Assembly: GCA_003222895.1 (NCBI GenBank)
Contig: QHXI01000065.1
Coordinates: forward strand, 1-64,000
From: Acidobacteriota bacterium
GTDB taxonomy: Bacteria > Acidobacteriota > Blastocatellia > Pyrinomonadales > Pyrinomonadaceae
Direction: 5' to 3'
Length of the DNA: 64,000 bases
The position numbers were made by a program, and so were the translations under genes. Shown piece after piece: positions 22,693-30,980 of the stretch; the stretch's first letter is position 1; every line of letters begins with the position of its first letter. Under the pieces are notes generated by a model. The model had not been told where the DNA came from, made no database searches, and was given only the letters and a program-made list of their open reading frames with translations.

Positions 22693-23718
22693 ATGCCATT
22701 TACTCCTAAATTTGTTTTGACGACCATCTTCGCGTTGTTTGTTCTTATCTCTTCAGGCAACGGACAGACGCGGACGCAAGACGACTTTCAACTAGTCAAA
22801 GTCGCGGACGGTGTTTACGCGGCGATCGCCAAGCCCGGCGGATTGGCTTCGGGCAATGCGGGTTTCGTTATTGGCAACGACAGTGTGCTGGTCTTTGACA
22901 CGTTCTTTACCCCCGCAGCGATCGAAGATTTGATCAGCGAAATCCAAACGTTGACGAAGCTTCCGATCAAATACGCCGTCAACAGTCACTACCATCTCGA
23001 TCACACCGGCGGCAATCAGGTGCTGGTCGCGCGCGGCGTCGAGATCATCGCTCACGACAACGTGATGAAATGGCAGACGACGAAGAACAAACGTTTCCTG
23101 CCCGCGCCTGAGGATCTGCAAAAGCGAAGAGCAGATGCCGCCAAACTCTTGAGCGAGACTCCCGAAGATCAGAAAGACAAACGCGCGCAGCTTGAAAGAA
23201 CGATGCGCCGATTGGATGCGATGATGGCGATCAAGCTAACGAATCCCACCAGGACTTTCAGTTCGGGAACGATGCGTTTGAAGTTGGGCAAGCGCGAAGT
23301 GATCCTCGCGACGCTGCCCGGCCACACAGGCGGCGACGTTTTTGCTTTTGTGCCGGATGCGAACGTAGTTTTCATGGGTGATCTTGGCTGGTCAAAGACT
23401 TTGCCGAATCTGGTTGACGCGACAGTCAACGATTGGATTCCCACGCTCGATACAATCTTGAAACAACATCCCGCTTCGAAGTTTGTTCCCGGCCATGGCA
23501 ACGTAGCGACGGCTGCGGACATTCGAGACTTTCGCGACTATCTTGACGACTTGCGCGCGCGCGTGAAGCAGGGAATTGCCGACGGCCTCGCGGTCGATCA
23601 AGCGAAGGAACAATTGAAACTGCCGGAGAAATACAAGAGTTTCGCTTTTCAGAATTTCGCGACGCCCAACGTCGAAGACATGTACAAGGAGCTCAAAGGC
23701 ACAAAGCAGCTGCAGTAG
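22693..23718 (+). CDS. Secreted metallo-beta-lactamase-fold hydrolase
   Basis: The 341-residue product has a signal peptide (LTTIFALFVLISSGNGQ) and the MBL-fold zinc motif HYHLDH (His99, His101, Asp103, His104), followed by LPGHTGGDVF, the metal-bridging MGDLGW and VPGHGN. The length and the motif set fit the subclass that includes class B beta-lactamase-like and quinoprotein-relay-like hydrolases; resistance cannot be claimed. A terminator follows immediately. Confidence 0.9.
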   Translation: MPFTPKFVLTTIFALFVLISSGNGQTRTQDDFQLVKVADGVYAAIAKPGGLASGNAGFVIGNDSVLVFDTFFTPAAIEDLISEIQTLTKLPIKYAVNSHYHLDHTGGNQVLVARGVEIIAHDNVMKWQTTKNKRFLPAPEDLQKRRADAAKLLSETPEDQKDKRAQLERTMRRLDAMMAIKLTNPTRTFSSGTMRLKLGKREVILATLPGHTGGDVFAFVPDANVVFMGDLGWSKTLPNLVDATVNDWIPTLDTILKQHPASKFVPGHGNVATAADIRDFRDYLDDLRARVKQGIADGLAVDQAKEQLKLPEKYKSFAFQNFATPNVEDMYKELKGTKQLQ

Positions 23719-23744
23719 TTGCAAACTAATCGAAGCGAAGTTTG

Positions 23745-23771
23745 AGCGGCTCGGAATCGAGCCGCTTTTTT
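23745..23771 (+). terminator. Intrinsic terminator after the MBL gene
   Basis: AGCGGCTCG GAAT CGAGCCGCT forms a perfect nine-pair stem followed by six T. Confidence 0.92.
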
Positions 23772-23830
23772 GCTTTGGACGCAGCGTGCGCTTTGTTCTC
23801 AGTCGCCGCGCGATATAAATTGGTTCATCA

Positions 23831-25099
23831 ATGCCTGAAACGAACCTCGCGTCCGACTCGCCGCACACGGCAACCACTGAGCGCCAGAGTGCCTTCGCAT
23901 CGCTACGTCATCGCGACTTTCGTTTGCTTTGGATGGGCCAGATCGTTTCGGTAATTGGATCGCAGATGCAGTTGGCGGCGATCAACTGGCACATCTATCT
24001 GATCACGAGTTCACCTTTGGCTTTGGGTTTAGTCGGCGCATGTCGAGCAGTTCCGATCATTTTGTGTTCGTTGATGGGCGGCGTGCTGGCCGACGTCGTC
24101 GATCGCCGGCGAGTCATGATGACGACGCAAACCATCATGCTAGTCTGCAGCGGAATTCTGGCGCTGGTGACATTCTCAGGATTGCAACGCGCGTGGCCGA
24201 TCTTTCTGTTGACAGCGATCGCGTCCGCAGCTTGGGCCTTTGATACGCCGTCACGACAAGCATTGATGCCGATGCTTGTGCCGCTCAAGGATTTCCCGAA
24301 CGCGGTGAGCTTGAGCATGCTCGTTTTTCAAATCGGATTAATTACTGGACCACCGCTCGCCGGATTCTTGCTCGCCACTCACGGTCCGGCGTTGGTCTAT
24401 GCGTTCAATGCGGCGTCATTCATTGCAGTAATCGTTGGGCTCGCGCTGATGCGCGCGAGCGGCAAGCCAGAAAGATCGGAAAGTGAAGTCCCGGGAATTA
24501 GCTTACAAGCCCTGGTTGAAGGTCTGCGTTTTGTTTGGCGCACGCCGATTATCGTGCAGACAATGACGCTGGATTTCGTGGCGACGTTCTTCGCGTCAGC
24601 GAATCAGTTGTTGCCGATTTATGCGAAAGATATTTTAGTAGTCGGCGCGCGAGGCTATGGATTTCTTGCCGCCGCGCCGGCAGCGGGCGCGATCGTCGCC
24701 GGACTCATGATGGCGCGCCTCGGCGTAATCAAGAAACAGGGCGTCACAGTTATCGTGTCGGTCGGATTGTACGGGGCTGCGACGGTCGCCTTTGGCGTCT
24801 CTCGAGTCTTTTGGTTTTCTTTGTTGATGCTGGCGGCGGCGGGCGCCGCCGATACGGTAAGCACGATCCTGCGACAGACGATTCGTCAGCTCGTAACTCC
24901 AAACAACATGCGTGGACGCATGACTTCTATCAACATGATCTTCTTCATGGGCGGTCCCCAGTTGGGTGAAGTCGAGGCTGGAACTGTCGCGGCTTTGATC
25001 GGCGCGCCGCTTTCAGTTGTGACGGGCGGTGTTGCTTGTCTCATCGCGGCGATTCTCACTTTCGTGCGGGCAAAGAATCTGCGGCGATATGAGCAGTGA
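23831..25099 (+). CDS. MFS exporter (EntS-like, MFS_3 type)
   Basis: A 422-residue transporter with about 12 hydrophobic helices. RHRDFRLLWMGQIVSVIGSQ at the start and GGVLADVVDRRRVMMTTQ in the first cytoplasmic loop are typical of the MFS_3 group, which includes enterobactin and macrolide exporters. The second loop motif and the C-terminal half (NNMRGRMTSINMIFFMGGPQ) agree. The substrate is unknown. The stop codon is directly followed by 7-bp repeats. Confidence 0.9.
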   Translation: MPETNLASDSPHTATTERQSAFASLRHRDFRLLWMGQIVSVIGSQMQLAAINWHIYLITSSPLALGLVGACRAVPIILCSLMGGVLADVVDRRRVMMTTQTIMLVCSGILALVTFSGLQRAWPIFLLTAIASAAWAFDTPSRQALMPMLVPLKDFPNAVSLSMLVFQIGLITGPPLAGFLLATHGPALVYAFNAASFIAVIVGLALMRASGKPERSESEVPGISLQALVEGLRFVWRTPIIVQTMTLDFVATFFASANQLLPIYAKDILVVGARGYGFLAAAPAAGAIVAGLMMARLGVIKKQGVTVIVSVGLYGAATVAFGVSRVFWFSLLMLAAAGAADTVSTILRQTIRQLVTPNNMRGRMTSINMIFFMGGPQLGEVEAGTVAALIGAPLSVVTGGVACLIAAILTFVRAKNLRRYEQ

Positions 25100-25100
25100 A

Positions 25101-25215
25101 GTGAGCGGTGAGCAGTGAGCAGTGAGCAGTAAGAGTAAACACAAACACAAGTCTTGTAATTCCAAGTGAGGATTCAAACTTGAAACCTCAAACCTGAAAC
25201 TTGAAACTTGAAACC
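25101..25215. repeat. Two 7-bp repeat arrays filling an intergenic gap
   Basis: GTGAGCG and three GTGAGCA units (25101-25128) start just after the MFS stop codon. A second array of six units (TCAAACT, TGAAACC, TCAAACC, TGAAACT, TGAAACT, TGAAACC; 25174-25215) ends exactly at the ATG of the next gene and occupies its ribosome-binding region. Confidence 0.9.
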
Positions 25216-25653
25216 ATGGATTGGACTGAACTCGAGACATCGACCCATCAAGATCACGTGATCAAGCACGTGCTCGGTGCGACTGTGCTCGGCTGGTTAA
25301 TCGCCGGCGAGGCCGCACATTTTCTGCTCGACATCGGATTTCTTTGGACGGTTTATGTTGATGGCGAGATGAATCTGCTGCCGCAGGGCGTTGCGATTGC
25401 CGAACTCGACGCTGACGATCTCACCGCAAGCGATCGAACGGAATTAGCGTTGGACGCACAACAACTCCTCGCTGAAGGCCGCGAAGCGAGCGGCTTGAAA
25501 CGCTTCACCGCCGCGCCGGTTGAGTGCCTGATTACGTCAGTCGAGCTGTTCAGTTCAAATTCGCAAAGACGGATCGTGGTCATCGGCGAGTCCGCCAACA
25601 TCGAGATCGAGACGTCACTCGAAAACGCCCAGGTGATCATAAACACAGTGTGA
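25216..25653 (+). CDS. Conserved hypothetical protein, 145 aa
   Basis: A soluble acidic protein beginning MDWTELETSTHQDHVIKHVL. A hydrophobic segment (VLGATVLGWLIAGEAAHFLL, about 19-38) could be buried or membrane-associated; the second half is beta-rich (CLITSVELFS, RRIVVIGESANIEIE). No family recognised. The ATG lies against a 7-bp repeat array and there is no Shine-Dalgarno sequence, so initiation is unusual. Confidence 0.6.
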   Translation: MDWTELETSTHQDHVIKHVLGATVLGWLIAGEAAHFLLDIGFLWTVYVDGEMNLLPQGVAIAELDADDLTASDRTELALDAQQLLAEGREASGLKRFTAAPVECLITSVELFSSNSQRRIVVIGESANIEIETSLENAQVIINTV

Positions 25654-26140
25654 TTGGCGGGGCACACGCGCGGCGCGTCGGCACATGCCTTAGGAGTCTG
25701 TCGGAATAAGCCGCAGAGCGGCGAAATGTTAATAGACAGTGATTACATCCCATCCCTATTACATAATGCTCCGCATTTCGCTCACGTCGGAAAAGCTGAA
25801 AACAAGAAGCTCTTAGGTCTATAAACATTTCGCTGCCTACCGGCACTTATTCCGTATCCCCTCGCTAAAGCGAAGTGTGAATAATAAGCATTAGGCAGAG
25901 AATCGATTTGAATTCGTTCGGCGCGATCGCCGTCATGATGGCGATTGGATTTTCGACTCGCGGGCATGGACGCGACGCTGGGTCTGGCGTTTGCGAAAAC
26001 AGGATGGCTCTATCCATTCTTCACAAAGTATGAACGCGTTTTTATGAAGCCGGTGGAGCGAGTTTGACGGCTGTGATTAGTCAACGTTCTGTGTTCAAAT
26101 ACGCACAACCAACCCGGAGCCGAAAGCAACTAACGAAACC
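25654..26140 (+). other. Intergenic stretch with a possible gene remnant
   Basis: About 490 bases without a full gene. A short frame at 25966-26067 encodes MDATLGLAFAKTGWLYPFFT followed by KYERVFMKPVERV, which looks like a protein end. A different frame just before it reads NSFGAIAVMMAIGFSTRG, so this may be the frameshifted 3' end of a lost membrane protein. I cannot name the family. A small palindrome CGCTAAAGCG lies near 25863. Confidence 0.3.
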
Positions 26141-27607
26141 GTGAAAATAAAAGCTTGTTCCCCTGCGCGAATCTTTATTTTTTATTGCGCCATCCTTTCT
26201 TTTATCGCTGTTCCTTCCGCGCAGGCGAAATCCACTTTCACCAAGCACGATGACGCTTTGCCTACATGGATCACTGAAGTTGGCGCCCGACACTCGCCGA
26301 CAGGCACGCGGATTTTTTCCGCCAACTCTTACAGCGCAGTCGCTGATCAAAATAAGAATTCAACCACAGCGATCCAAAAAGCGATCGATGCTTGCGCAAG
26401 AGCCGGCGGCGGCACAGTGACGCTTAAGCCCGGAACGTACGTTACCGGCGCGCTTTTTCTAAAGAGCAATGTGCATTTGCGAATCGATTCAGGCGTGACG
26501 CTGCTCGGTAGCCAGGAAGATGCGGATTACCCTTTGATCTGGACGCGCGTCGCCGGCGTCGAAATGAATTGGCCCGCCGGCCTCATCAATATTAACGATC
26601 AGCACAACGTGGCAGTCTCGGGCGGCGGCATGATCGACGGCCGCGGAGAGAAATGGTGGAACAGGTACCGCGACCTCCGAACCGATTATGACCCGCGGGG
26701 CCTGCGTTGGGCGGCGGACTACGATTGTCAGCGGGTGCGACTGCTGGTGATTTGGAAATCAGACGATGTGACGATAAAAAACCTAAGCCTGAAGCGGTCG
26801 GGCTTCTGGACTACGCAGGTTGTCTATTCTAATCACGTCACGGTCGACGGTTTGAAGATTAGCGATAACGGCGGGCCCAGCACCGATGGCGTAGACATAG
26901 ATTCGTCCAGCTACGTGCTGGTGCAGAACTGCGATATTGACGCTTACGACGATGACATCTGTTTGAAGGCCGGTCGTGACGCGGACGGACTGCGCGTCAG
27001 CCTTCCGACCGAGTACGTTCTGATCAAAAACAACATTGCGCACGCCGGCGCCGGCTTCATTACCTTCGGCAGCGAGACGTCCGGCGGCATTCGCAAAGTC
27101 GTCGTGGATCACAACCGCGGTATTGACACGTTCGAAGGCATCCGATTCAAATCTGCCAAAACACGTGGTGGCTTTGTGGAAGACGTGCTGATCCGCGACC
27201 TCACGATGGATGGTGTATTCCTTCCGTTTACTTTCAATCTCAACTGGAATCCAAGCTACAGCTACACATTACTCCCGAAGGACATGAAGAATATTCCGGC
27301 TTCCTGGATCGCACTGACGACGCCGGTGACTCCGCCTGAGCGTGGGCTATGCGAGTTCCGCAATATCACCATCGAGAATGTAAACATCACCGGTGCGCGA
27401 AAAATCTTCTCGGCCGAAGGACTGCGAGAGAGACCAATTACCGACGTTAGATGGATAAACATCTCAGCGCAGGGCCGCATGGCAGGTACGATCAAGTACG
27501 CCCGCGATTGGACGATGAAAAATGTCAGACTGAAAATCCTTGAAGGTGATGACCTGAGGATATCCGGTTCAGACAACGTGGAAACGCCGGAGTTTGTAAG
27601 ACCGTAA
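26141..27607 (+). CDS. Glycoside hydrolase family 28 (polygalacturonase-like), secreted
   Basis: The start is a GTG at 26141. The 488-residue product has a signal peptide (IFIFYCAILSFIAVPSAQA), the DNKNSTTAIQKAIDACARAGG-like N-terminal segment typical of bacterial GH28, and a right-handed beta-helix pattern. GH28 catalytic regions are visible: GPSTDGVDIDSS, DAYDDDICLKAG (two of the three catalytic aspartates), a GAGFITFGSET where many members have GHG, and GIRFKS where they have RIK. The GHG-to-GAG change may alter activity. It probably acts on pectin-like polymers outside the cell. Confidence 0.88.
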   Translation: MKIKACSPARIFIFYCAILSFIAVPSAQAKSTFTKHDDALPTWITEVGARHSPTGTRIFSANSYSAVADQNKNSTTAIQKAIDACARAGGGTVTLKPGTYVTGALFLKSNVHLRIDSGVTLLGSQEDADYPLIWTRVAGVEMNWPAGLININDQHNVAVSGGGMIDGRGEKWWNRYRDLRTDYDPRGLRWAADYDCQRVRLLVIWKSDDVTIKNLSLKRSGFWTTQVVYSNHVTVDGLKISDNGGPSTDGVDIDSSSYVLVQNCDIDAYDDDICLKAGRDADGLRVSLPTEYVLIKNNIAHAGAGFITFGSETSGGIRKVVVDHNRGIDTFEGIRFKSAKTRGGFVEDVLIRDLTMDGVFLPFTFNLNWNPSYSYTLLPKDMKNIPASWIALTTPVTPPERGLCEFRNITIENVNITGARKIFSAEGLRERPITDVRWINISAQGRMAGTIKYARDWTMKNVRLKILEGDDLRISGSDNVETPEFVRP

Positions 27608-27628
27608 GGGACCTCGGCGGCTGGATTT

Positions 27629-27716
27629 CCCTCTCCCTGTGGGAGAGGGTCAGGGTGAGGGTGTTACGCGCCGCTAGTCCCTCACCCCTCGCCCCTCTCC
27701 CAACGGGAGAGGGGAA
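27629..27716. repeat. CCCTCTCCC-type palindromic element, copy 2
   Basis: CCCTCTCCCTGTGGGAGAGG at the left, GGGTGAGGG and CCCTCACCC in the centre and CCCTCTCCCAACGGGAGAGG at the right. Organisation is the same as at 12239. Confidence 0.8.
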
Positions 27717-27719
27717 GAG

Positions 27720-27887
27720 TCAGAACCGCGAGCGATAGCGACCGGTTCTTCACGCTTAAAGCGTGACATGTAATAGCCAGGAGCAAGGCCATGCCCCTGG
27801 ATCAAGTTCCCTAAAGAACATCCTCGCCCTGAAGGGCGAAATAATTTCTGACAATGAATGTATCCTCGTTACCGCTCGGGATTCTGA
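27720..27887. repeat. TCAGAACC-type inverted-repeat element with internal insertion
   Basis: A 22-bp arm starting TCAGAACCGCGAGCGATAGC (27720-27741) is matched in reverse by 27866-27887 (TCGTTACCGCTCGGGATTCT...). The same arms lie only 36 bases apart at 29071-29150. Here 124 bases separate them and contain further palindromes (CACGCTTAAAGCGTG, CGCCCTGAAGGGCG), so this copy seems to have received other repeats. The remaining gap to 28344 holds more small palindromes and no gene. Confidence 0.65.
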
Positions 27888-28344
27888 CACGAGTGACGCC
27901 CTTGCTGCGCGGAAAATTGCCACGGTCACGTCGCTCCTTGCCCTGGCGACCTCGCAGGCCGCCTCGGTGGCTCTGGTTCTCGCCGAGGAGTGTGCGCACA
28001 TCACCTTGGTGAGATCATTCATCACCCGGGCAGGCCCCCATAACGCCTTGGCGGTATCTCGAATTACCCGGGCGGCGTAGTTTCCCTCTTCGGCGGGACT
28101 CCCCATCGCTTAAGCGACGGCGACATTCACCCAAGTGAGAACAACCTTCTCCCCGGAATAACTCATTCATTCCCGAACGCCGCAGCGCCTCTCTCAAAAA
28201 ACTTGAGGAAATAAACGCTCTTTCCTATAATCCGCGAGGTCTTTATTCCTTTTGGCATTTCGTCTTTCTTCCCATGGGACGACACCGCGTCATCCTCAAA
28301 CGTAAACCCCGAGGCGCAAACCTCAATCAACGAAAGGAACCCTC

Positions 28345-29007
28345 ATGCCCGATTACCTTCCAAGTTCAGACACAGAGTTTCTTGCCTGGATGCAAAGCTT
28401 CATCAGTTATGCCAGCGCCAACGTTGCGGCGCTAGGCTTAACGACGGCTGACCTGACGCCGATTCAGAACCAGCAAACCACACTCGAAACTTCTTACGCG
28501 GATTTCGTGGCGACTCAAGCGCTCGCCGCGGGCAAACGTCAGCAAAAAGATGATGAGCGCACCGCTCAGGAAAGGCTGGTGCGACCGCTGGTTGCGCGCT
28601 TGCAGTCGTTCACCACTGTGACCGACGCGCAGAGGCAGGCGCTCGGTCTGACGGTGCGTTCGACTTCACGCACGGCGGCGGCGACCCCGACCTCCAGACC
28701 AATCGCGATGATCGATACTAGCAAGCGCTTACGCCACACAATCTCTTTTGTTGATGAGGACAGTCCCGGAAGCCGTGCGAAGCCAGACGGCGTGACCGGA
28801 TGTGAGATATGGATGAAAGTAGGCGAACCATCCCCTGCTGGTCCGGCCGAGTTGCGATATCTTGCGACTGACACGCGCTCACCCTACGTCGTGGAATTTG
28901 AAGCGAGCGACGCCGGCAAGATGGCCTATTACATGCTGCGCTGGGTAAACACCAGAGGCGAGCGTGGGCCCTGGAGCCAGACAGTAGGCGGGACAATCAC
29001 GAATTAA
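28345..29007 (+). CDS. Conserved hypothetical protein, 220 aa, beta-sandwich C-terminus
   Basis: A soluble protein with two parts. Residues 1-100 are helical (DTEFLAWMQSFISYASANVA; TLETSYADFVATQALAAGKR). A Thr/Ser/Ala-rich hinge follows, and residues about 125-220 look like a fibronectin-III-like fold ending MLRWVNTRGERGPWSQTVGG. There is no signal peptide. AAGGAACC lies before the ATG. Proteins of this type occur in scattered soil bacteria; function unknown. Confidence 0.65.
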   Translation: MPDYLPSSDTEFLAWMQSFISYASANVAALGLTTADLTPIQNQQTTLETSYADFVATQALAAGKRQQKDDERTAQERLVRPLVARLQSFTTVTDAQRQALGLTVRSTSRTAAATPTSRPIAMIDTSKRLRHTISFVDEDSPGSRAKPDGVTGCEIWMKVGEPSPAGPAELRYLATDTRSPYVVEFEASDAGKMAYYMLRWVNTRGERGPWSQTVGGTITN

Positions 29008-29070
29008 TAGAGTGCAACAAAGTGACGCGCCAGGCAGCGGGACAGTAGCCCGACCGTGATGGAGGGCGTG

Positions 29071-29150
29071 TCAGAACCGGGAGCGGTAGCGACCGGATCA
29101 AGAGGCAACATTGAGTTATTGATCCACCTCGCTACCGCTCGGGGTTCTGA
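29071..29150. repeat. TCAGAACC-type inverted-repeat element, intact copy
   Basis: A 22-bp arm starting TCAGAACCGGGAGCGGTAGC (29071-29092) pairs with 29129-29150 with only two mismatches. It is a short MITE-like or BIME-like palindrome just ahead of the toxin-antitoxin cluster. Confidence 0.8.
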
Positions 29151-29236
29151 AACGACGCGCTTGCTGACGCGCAGGCTACTACCCCGAGCTTCGTGCTGAG
29201 GTTTACGTCATCCCCACCCAGTGCTAATTTAAGGTC

Positions 29237-29437
29237 ATGAATGCGACGAGTCGCGAACCTGAAATCATCACGCGCAATGGCAAACCCGTGGCCGTTATTG
29301 TTCCCATCAAAGAGTACGAGGAACTTTTGGAGCGAGCGGAAGATGCTGAAGATATCGCATGGCTGAAGCGCGCTCGAAAAAAGAAGCTCAATTACCGTCC
29401 GCTTGAAGAATATCTTGGGGCACGCACCGGTAAATAA
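29237..29437 (+). CDS. Phd/YefM-family antitoxin
   Basis: A 66-residue protein with the family core RNGKPVAVIVPIKEYEELLE, the strand-helix motif by which Phd/YefM antitoxins dimerise and bind DNA. The C-terminal residues (LKRARKKKLNYRPLEEYLG) should wrap around the toxin. It ends two bases before the RelE-type gene. The module probably represses itself. Confidence 0.88.
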   Translation: MNATSREPEIITRNGKPVAVIVPIKEYEELLERAEDAEDIAWLKRARKKKLNYRPLEEYLGARTGK

Positions 29438-29439
29438 TT

Positions 29440-29784
29440 ATGTATCGCGTCTTCCTCGAACGCGCTGCGGAGAAAGATCTCAAAGACCTCCCGTCAAGGC
29501 TTCACAATCGAATAATCGTTGCACTTCAGGCGCTGGCGAAGAATCCTCGTCCCGCCGGTTGCCGAAAACTAACCGGCTCAGATAACGATTGGCGAATTCG
29601 CATAGGTGACTATCGTATCGTTTATGAGATTGATGACGCTGCGGAAGTAGTGCGCGTGAATCGCGTCAGACATCTGAAGTGTATCGGTGATTTACCTATT
29701 CACCATTTACGATTCACAATTCACGGTTCTTCTTGGTGGCCTATTGTCATTCGTCCGCTGCGCGGACTAAACTCTATGGCATGA
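29440..29784 (+). CDS. RelE/ParE-family toxin with repeat-derived C-terminus
   Basis: Residues 1-80 fit the RelE superfamily: YRVFLERAAEKDLKDLPSRL, KNPRPAGCRKLTGSDNDWRI and RIGDYRIVYEID, ending VNRVRHLK. Normal toxins end at about this point. Here the frame runs on for about 34 more residues (IHHLRFTIHGSSWW...) encoded by a 7-bp repeat array and half a REP element (29698-29766). The tail is therefore acquired and may affect folding. The stop overlaps the next ATG as ATGA. Confidence 0.82.
   Translation: MYRVFLERAAEKDLKDLPSRLHNRIIVALQALAKNPRPAGCRKLTGSDNDWRIRIGDYRIVYEIDDAAEVVRVNRVRHLKCIGDLPIHHLRFTIHGSSWWPIVIRPLRGLNSMA
29698..29766. repeat. Composite repeat copy 1 (7-bp array plus REP half-element)
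   Basis: ATTCACC, ATTTACG, ATTCACA and ATTCACG (29698-29725) are followed by a linker and CATTCGTCCGCTGCGCGGAC, the right palindrome of the three-palindrome repeat. Copy 2 lies at 30322. Copy 1 is inside the relE frame. Confidence 0.85.
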
Positions 29785-29996
29785 ATTCGAGCGATCTGAT
29801 CATAGTTGATCCAGAGATTCTCGGCGGGACGCCGGTGTTCCGAGGCACCCGCGTACCGGTTAAGACGCTCTTTGAGTATTTAGAAAACGACTACTCATTG
29901 GAGGAGTTCCTTGAATGTTTTCCTTCTGTTACGCGCGATTTGGCTTGTCAGGTATTAGAACGGTCTGAGCGCGCGTTGCTCTCTCCCGCCGCATGA
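29781..29996 (+). CDS. DUF433-family antitoxin
   Basis: A 71-residue helix-turn-helix protein. IIVDPEILGGTPVFRGTRVP and VKTLFEYLENDYSLEEFLE are the full signature of DUF433, the antitoxin partner of PIN-like DUF5615 toxins. Its ATG overlaps the RelE stop and its stop overlaps the next ATG, so it sits in a chain of coupled genes. Confidence 0.9.
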   Translation: MNSSDLIIVDPEILGGTPVFRGTRVPVKTLFEYLENDYSLEEFLECFPSVTRDLACQVLERSERALLSPAA

Positions 29997-30310
29997 AAAT
30001 TCTGTTAGACGAATGCGTTCCCTGGCCGATGAATCGGCTGCTTCGTCAACATTCCATCACGAGCGTCCAAGCGCAAGGCTGGAGCGGTGTGCGAAACAGC
30101 GAATTGCTTCGGCGAGCCGAAGCTGAGTTCGATCTATTTATCACGTCCGATCAAAACATTCGCTACCAGCAGAATCTGGCGGGCAAACGCATAGCGATTA
30201 TCGAGCTGTCCACAAACGATCTTCGCCGGATTGTCGCGACAGCCGCATTGATTGAAGAAGCGGTGGACAAGGTTCAGCCTGGTGAGCTGCGACGTTTGGA
30301 AATCCCATAA
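29993..30310 (+). CDS. DUF5615 PIN-like toxin
   Basis: A 105-residue protein with MKILLDECVPWPMNRLL at the N-terminus, where the acidic residues match the first metal-binding site of the PIN-like fold, and ELLRRAEAEFDLFITSDQNI with the second Asp. DUF5615 proteins are predicted nucleases of the VapC type. It overlaps the DUF433 gene by four bases. Confidence 0.9.
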   Translation: MKILLDECVPWPMNRLLRQHSITSVQAQGWSGVRNSELLRRAEAEFDLFITSDQNIRYQQNLAGKRIAIIELSTNDLRRIVATAALIEEAVDKVQPGELRRLEIP

Positions 30311-30321
30311 AGCGCCGGTCT

Positions 30322-30387
30322 ATTCACGATTTACGATTCACGATTCACGGCTTTCTTGGGTGGGCTATTGTCATTCGTCCGCTGCGC
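30322..30387. repeat. Composite repeat copy 2 (7-bp array plus REP half-element)
   Basis: ATTCACG, ATTTACG, ATTCACG, ATTCACG (30322-30349), then a linker and CATTCGTCCGCTGCGCGGAC. It matches copy 1 closely along its whole length, so the array and the REP half moved or were duplicated as one unit. Confidence 0.85.
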
Positions 30388-30444
30388 GGACTGGCGGCCT
30401 ATCCAGGACTTGACAGAACAAGTCCTTGCGCTAATCATTCGCAC

Positions 30445-30672
30445 ATGAGCCTTGCATCCATTCAAAACGAGATTGAAAAACTCGAACCCGCTGAAAGAGC
30501 GTCATTGATCGATCTACTCTGGGAGAGTCTCGATGAATCCCGCATTAACGAAGTCGAAGCGAAGTGGGCGGCCGAGTCCGAAGATCGCATAGATGCTTTT
30601 GAAAGAGGCGAACTGACTACTGTCGATGGGCCGTCTGCACTCAAAGAACTTCGTGCCTCCCTCAGGAAATGA
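30445..30672 (+). CDS. Addiction-module component (TIGR02574-type antitoxin)
   Basis: A 75-residue helical protein with LEPAERASLIDLLWESLDES and WAAESEDRIDAFERGELTTV. This is the pattern of the putative addiction-module component family, paired with RelE/ParE toxins. It overlaps the toxin ATG by four bases. Confidence 0.88.
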   Translation: MSLASIQNEIEKLEPAERASLIDLLWESLDESRINEVEAKWAAESEDRIDAFERGELTTVDGPSALKELRASLRK

Positions 30673-30962
30673 CGAAGTACAGACTCACTTCTGCCGCGCT
30701 TTCGGAGTTAACGGAAGCGACACTTCATTACGAGCAGGAAGAGGGCGGACTCGGAACTATCTTCCTTAGTGAGATTGATGCGACAGTCGAACGGATCGTG
30801 CGTTTTCCTCGCGCTTGGCATCCTGTGTCCGCAAGAACGAGGCGTTGCCGAACTCACCGGTTTCCATTCGGCCTTCTCTATCAAGTTCGGCCAGACGAGA
30901 TTCTGATTACAGCCGTGATGGATTTGCGTCGAGATCCGCGGCGGTGGAGAGAATTAATCTAA
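30669..30962 (+). CDS. RelE/ParE-family toxin
   Basis: A 97-residue protein: YRLTSAALSELTEATLHYEQ, VERIVRFPRAWHPVSARTRR and CRTHRFPFGLLYQV, ending VMDLRRDPRRWREL. The order and the final Arg-rich helix fit ParE/RelE toxins. It is the third toxin in 1.5 kb. It should inhibit translation or gyrase, depending on the subgroup, which I cannot decide. Confidence 0.88.
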   Translation: MTKYRLTSAALSELTEATLHYEQEEGGLGTIFLSEIDATVERIVRFPRAWHPVSARTRRCRTHRFPFGLLYQVRPDEILITAVMDLRRDPRRWRELI

Positions 30963-30980
30963 ACGTGGACGAAATTTAGA

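Noticed and set aside
22693-23718. Beta-lactam resistance gene
   Set aside because: The metallo-beta-lactamase fold is shared by many hydrolases; nothing seen here specifies lactamase activity.
25966-26067. A separate 33-residue gene
   Set aside because: It has no ribosome-binding site and looks like the end of a decayed gene; kept only as part of the intergenic description.
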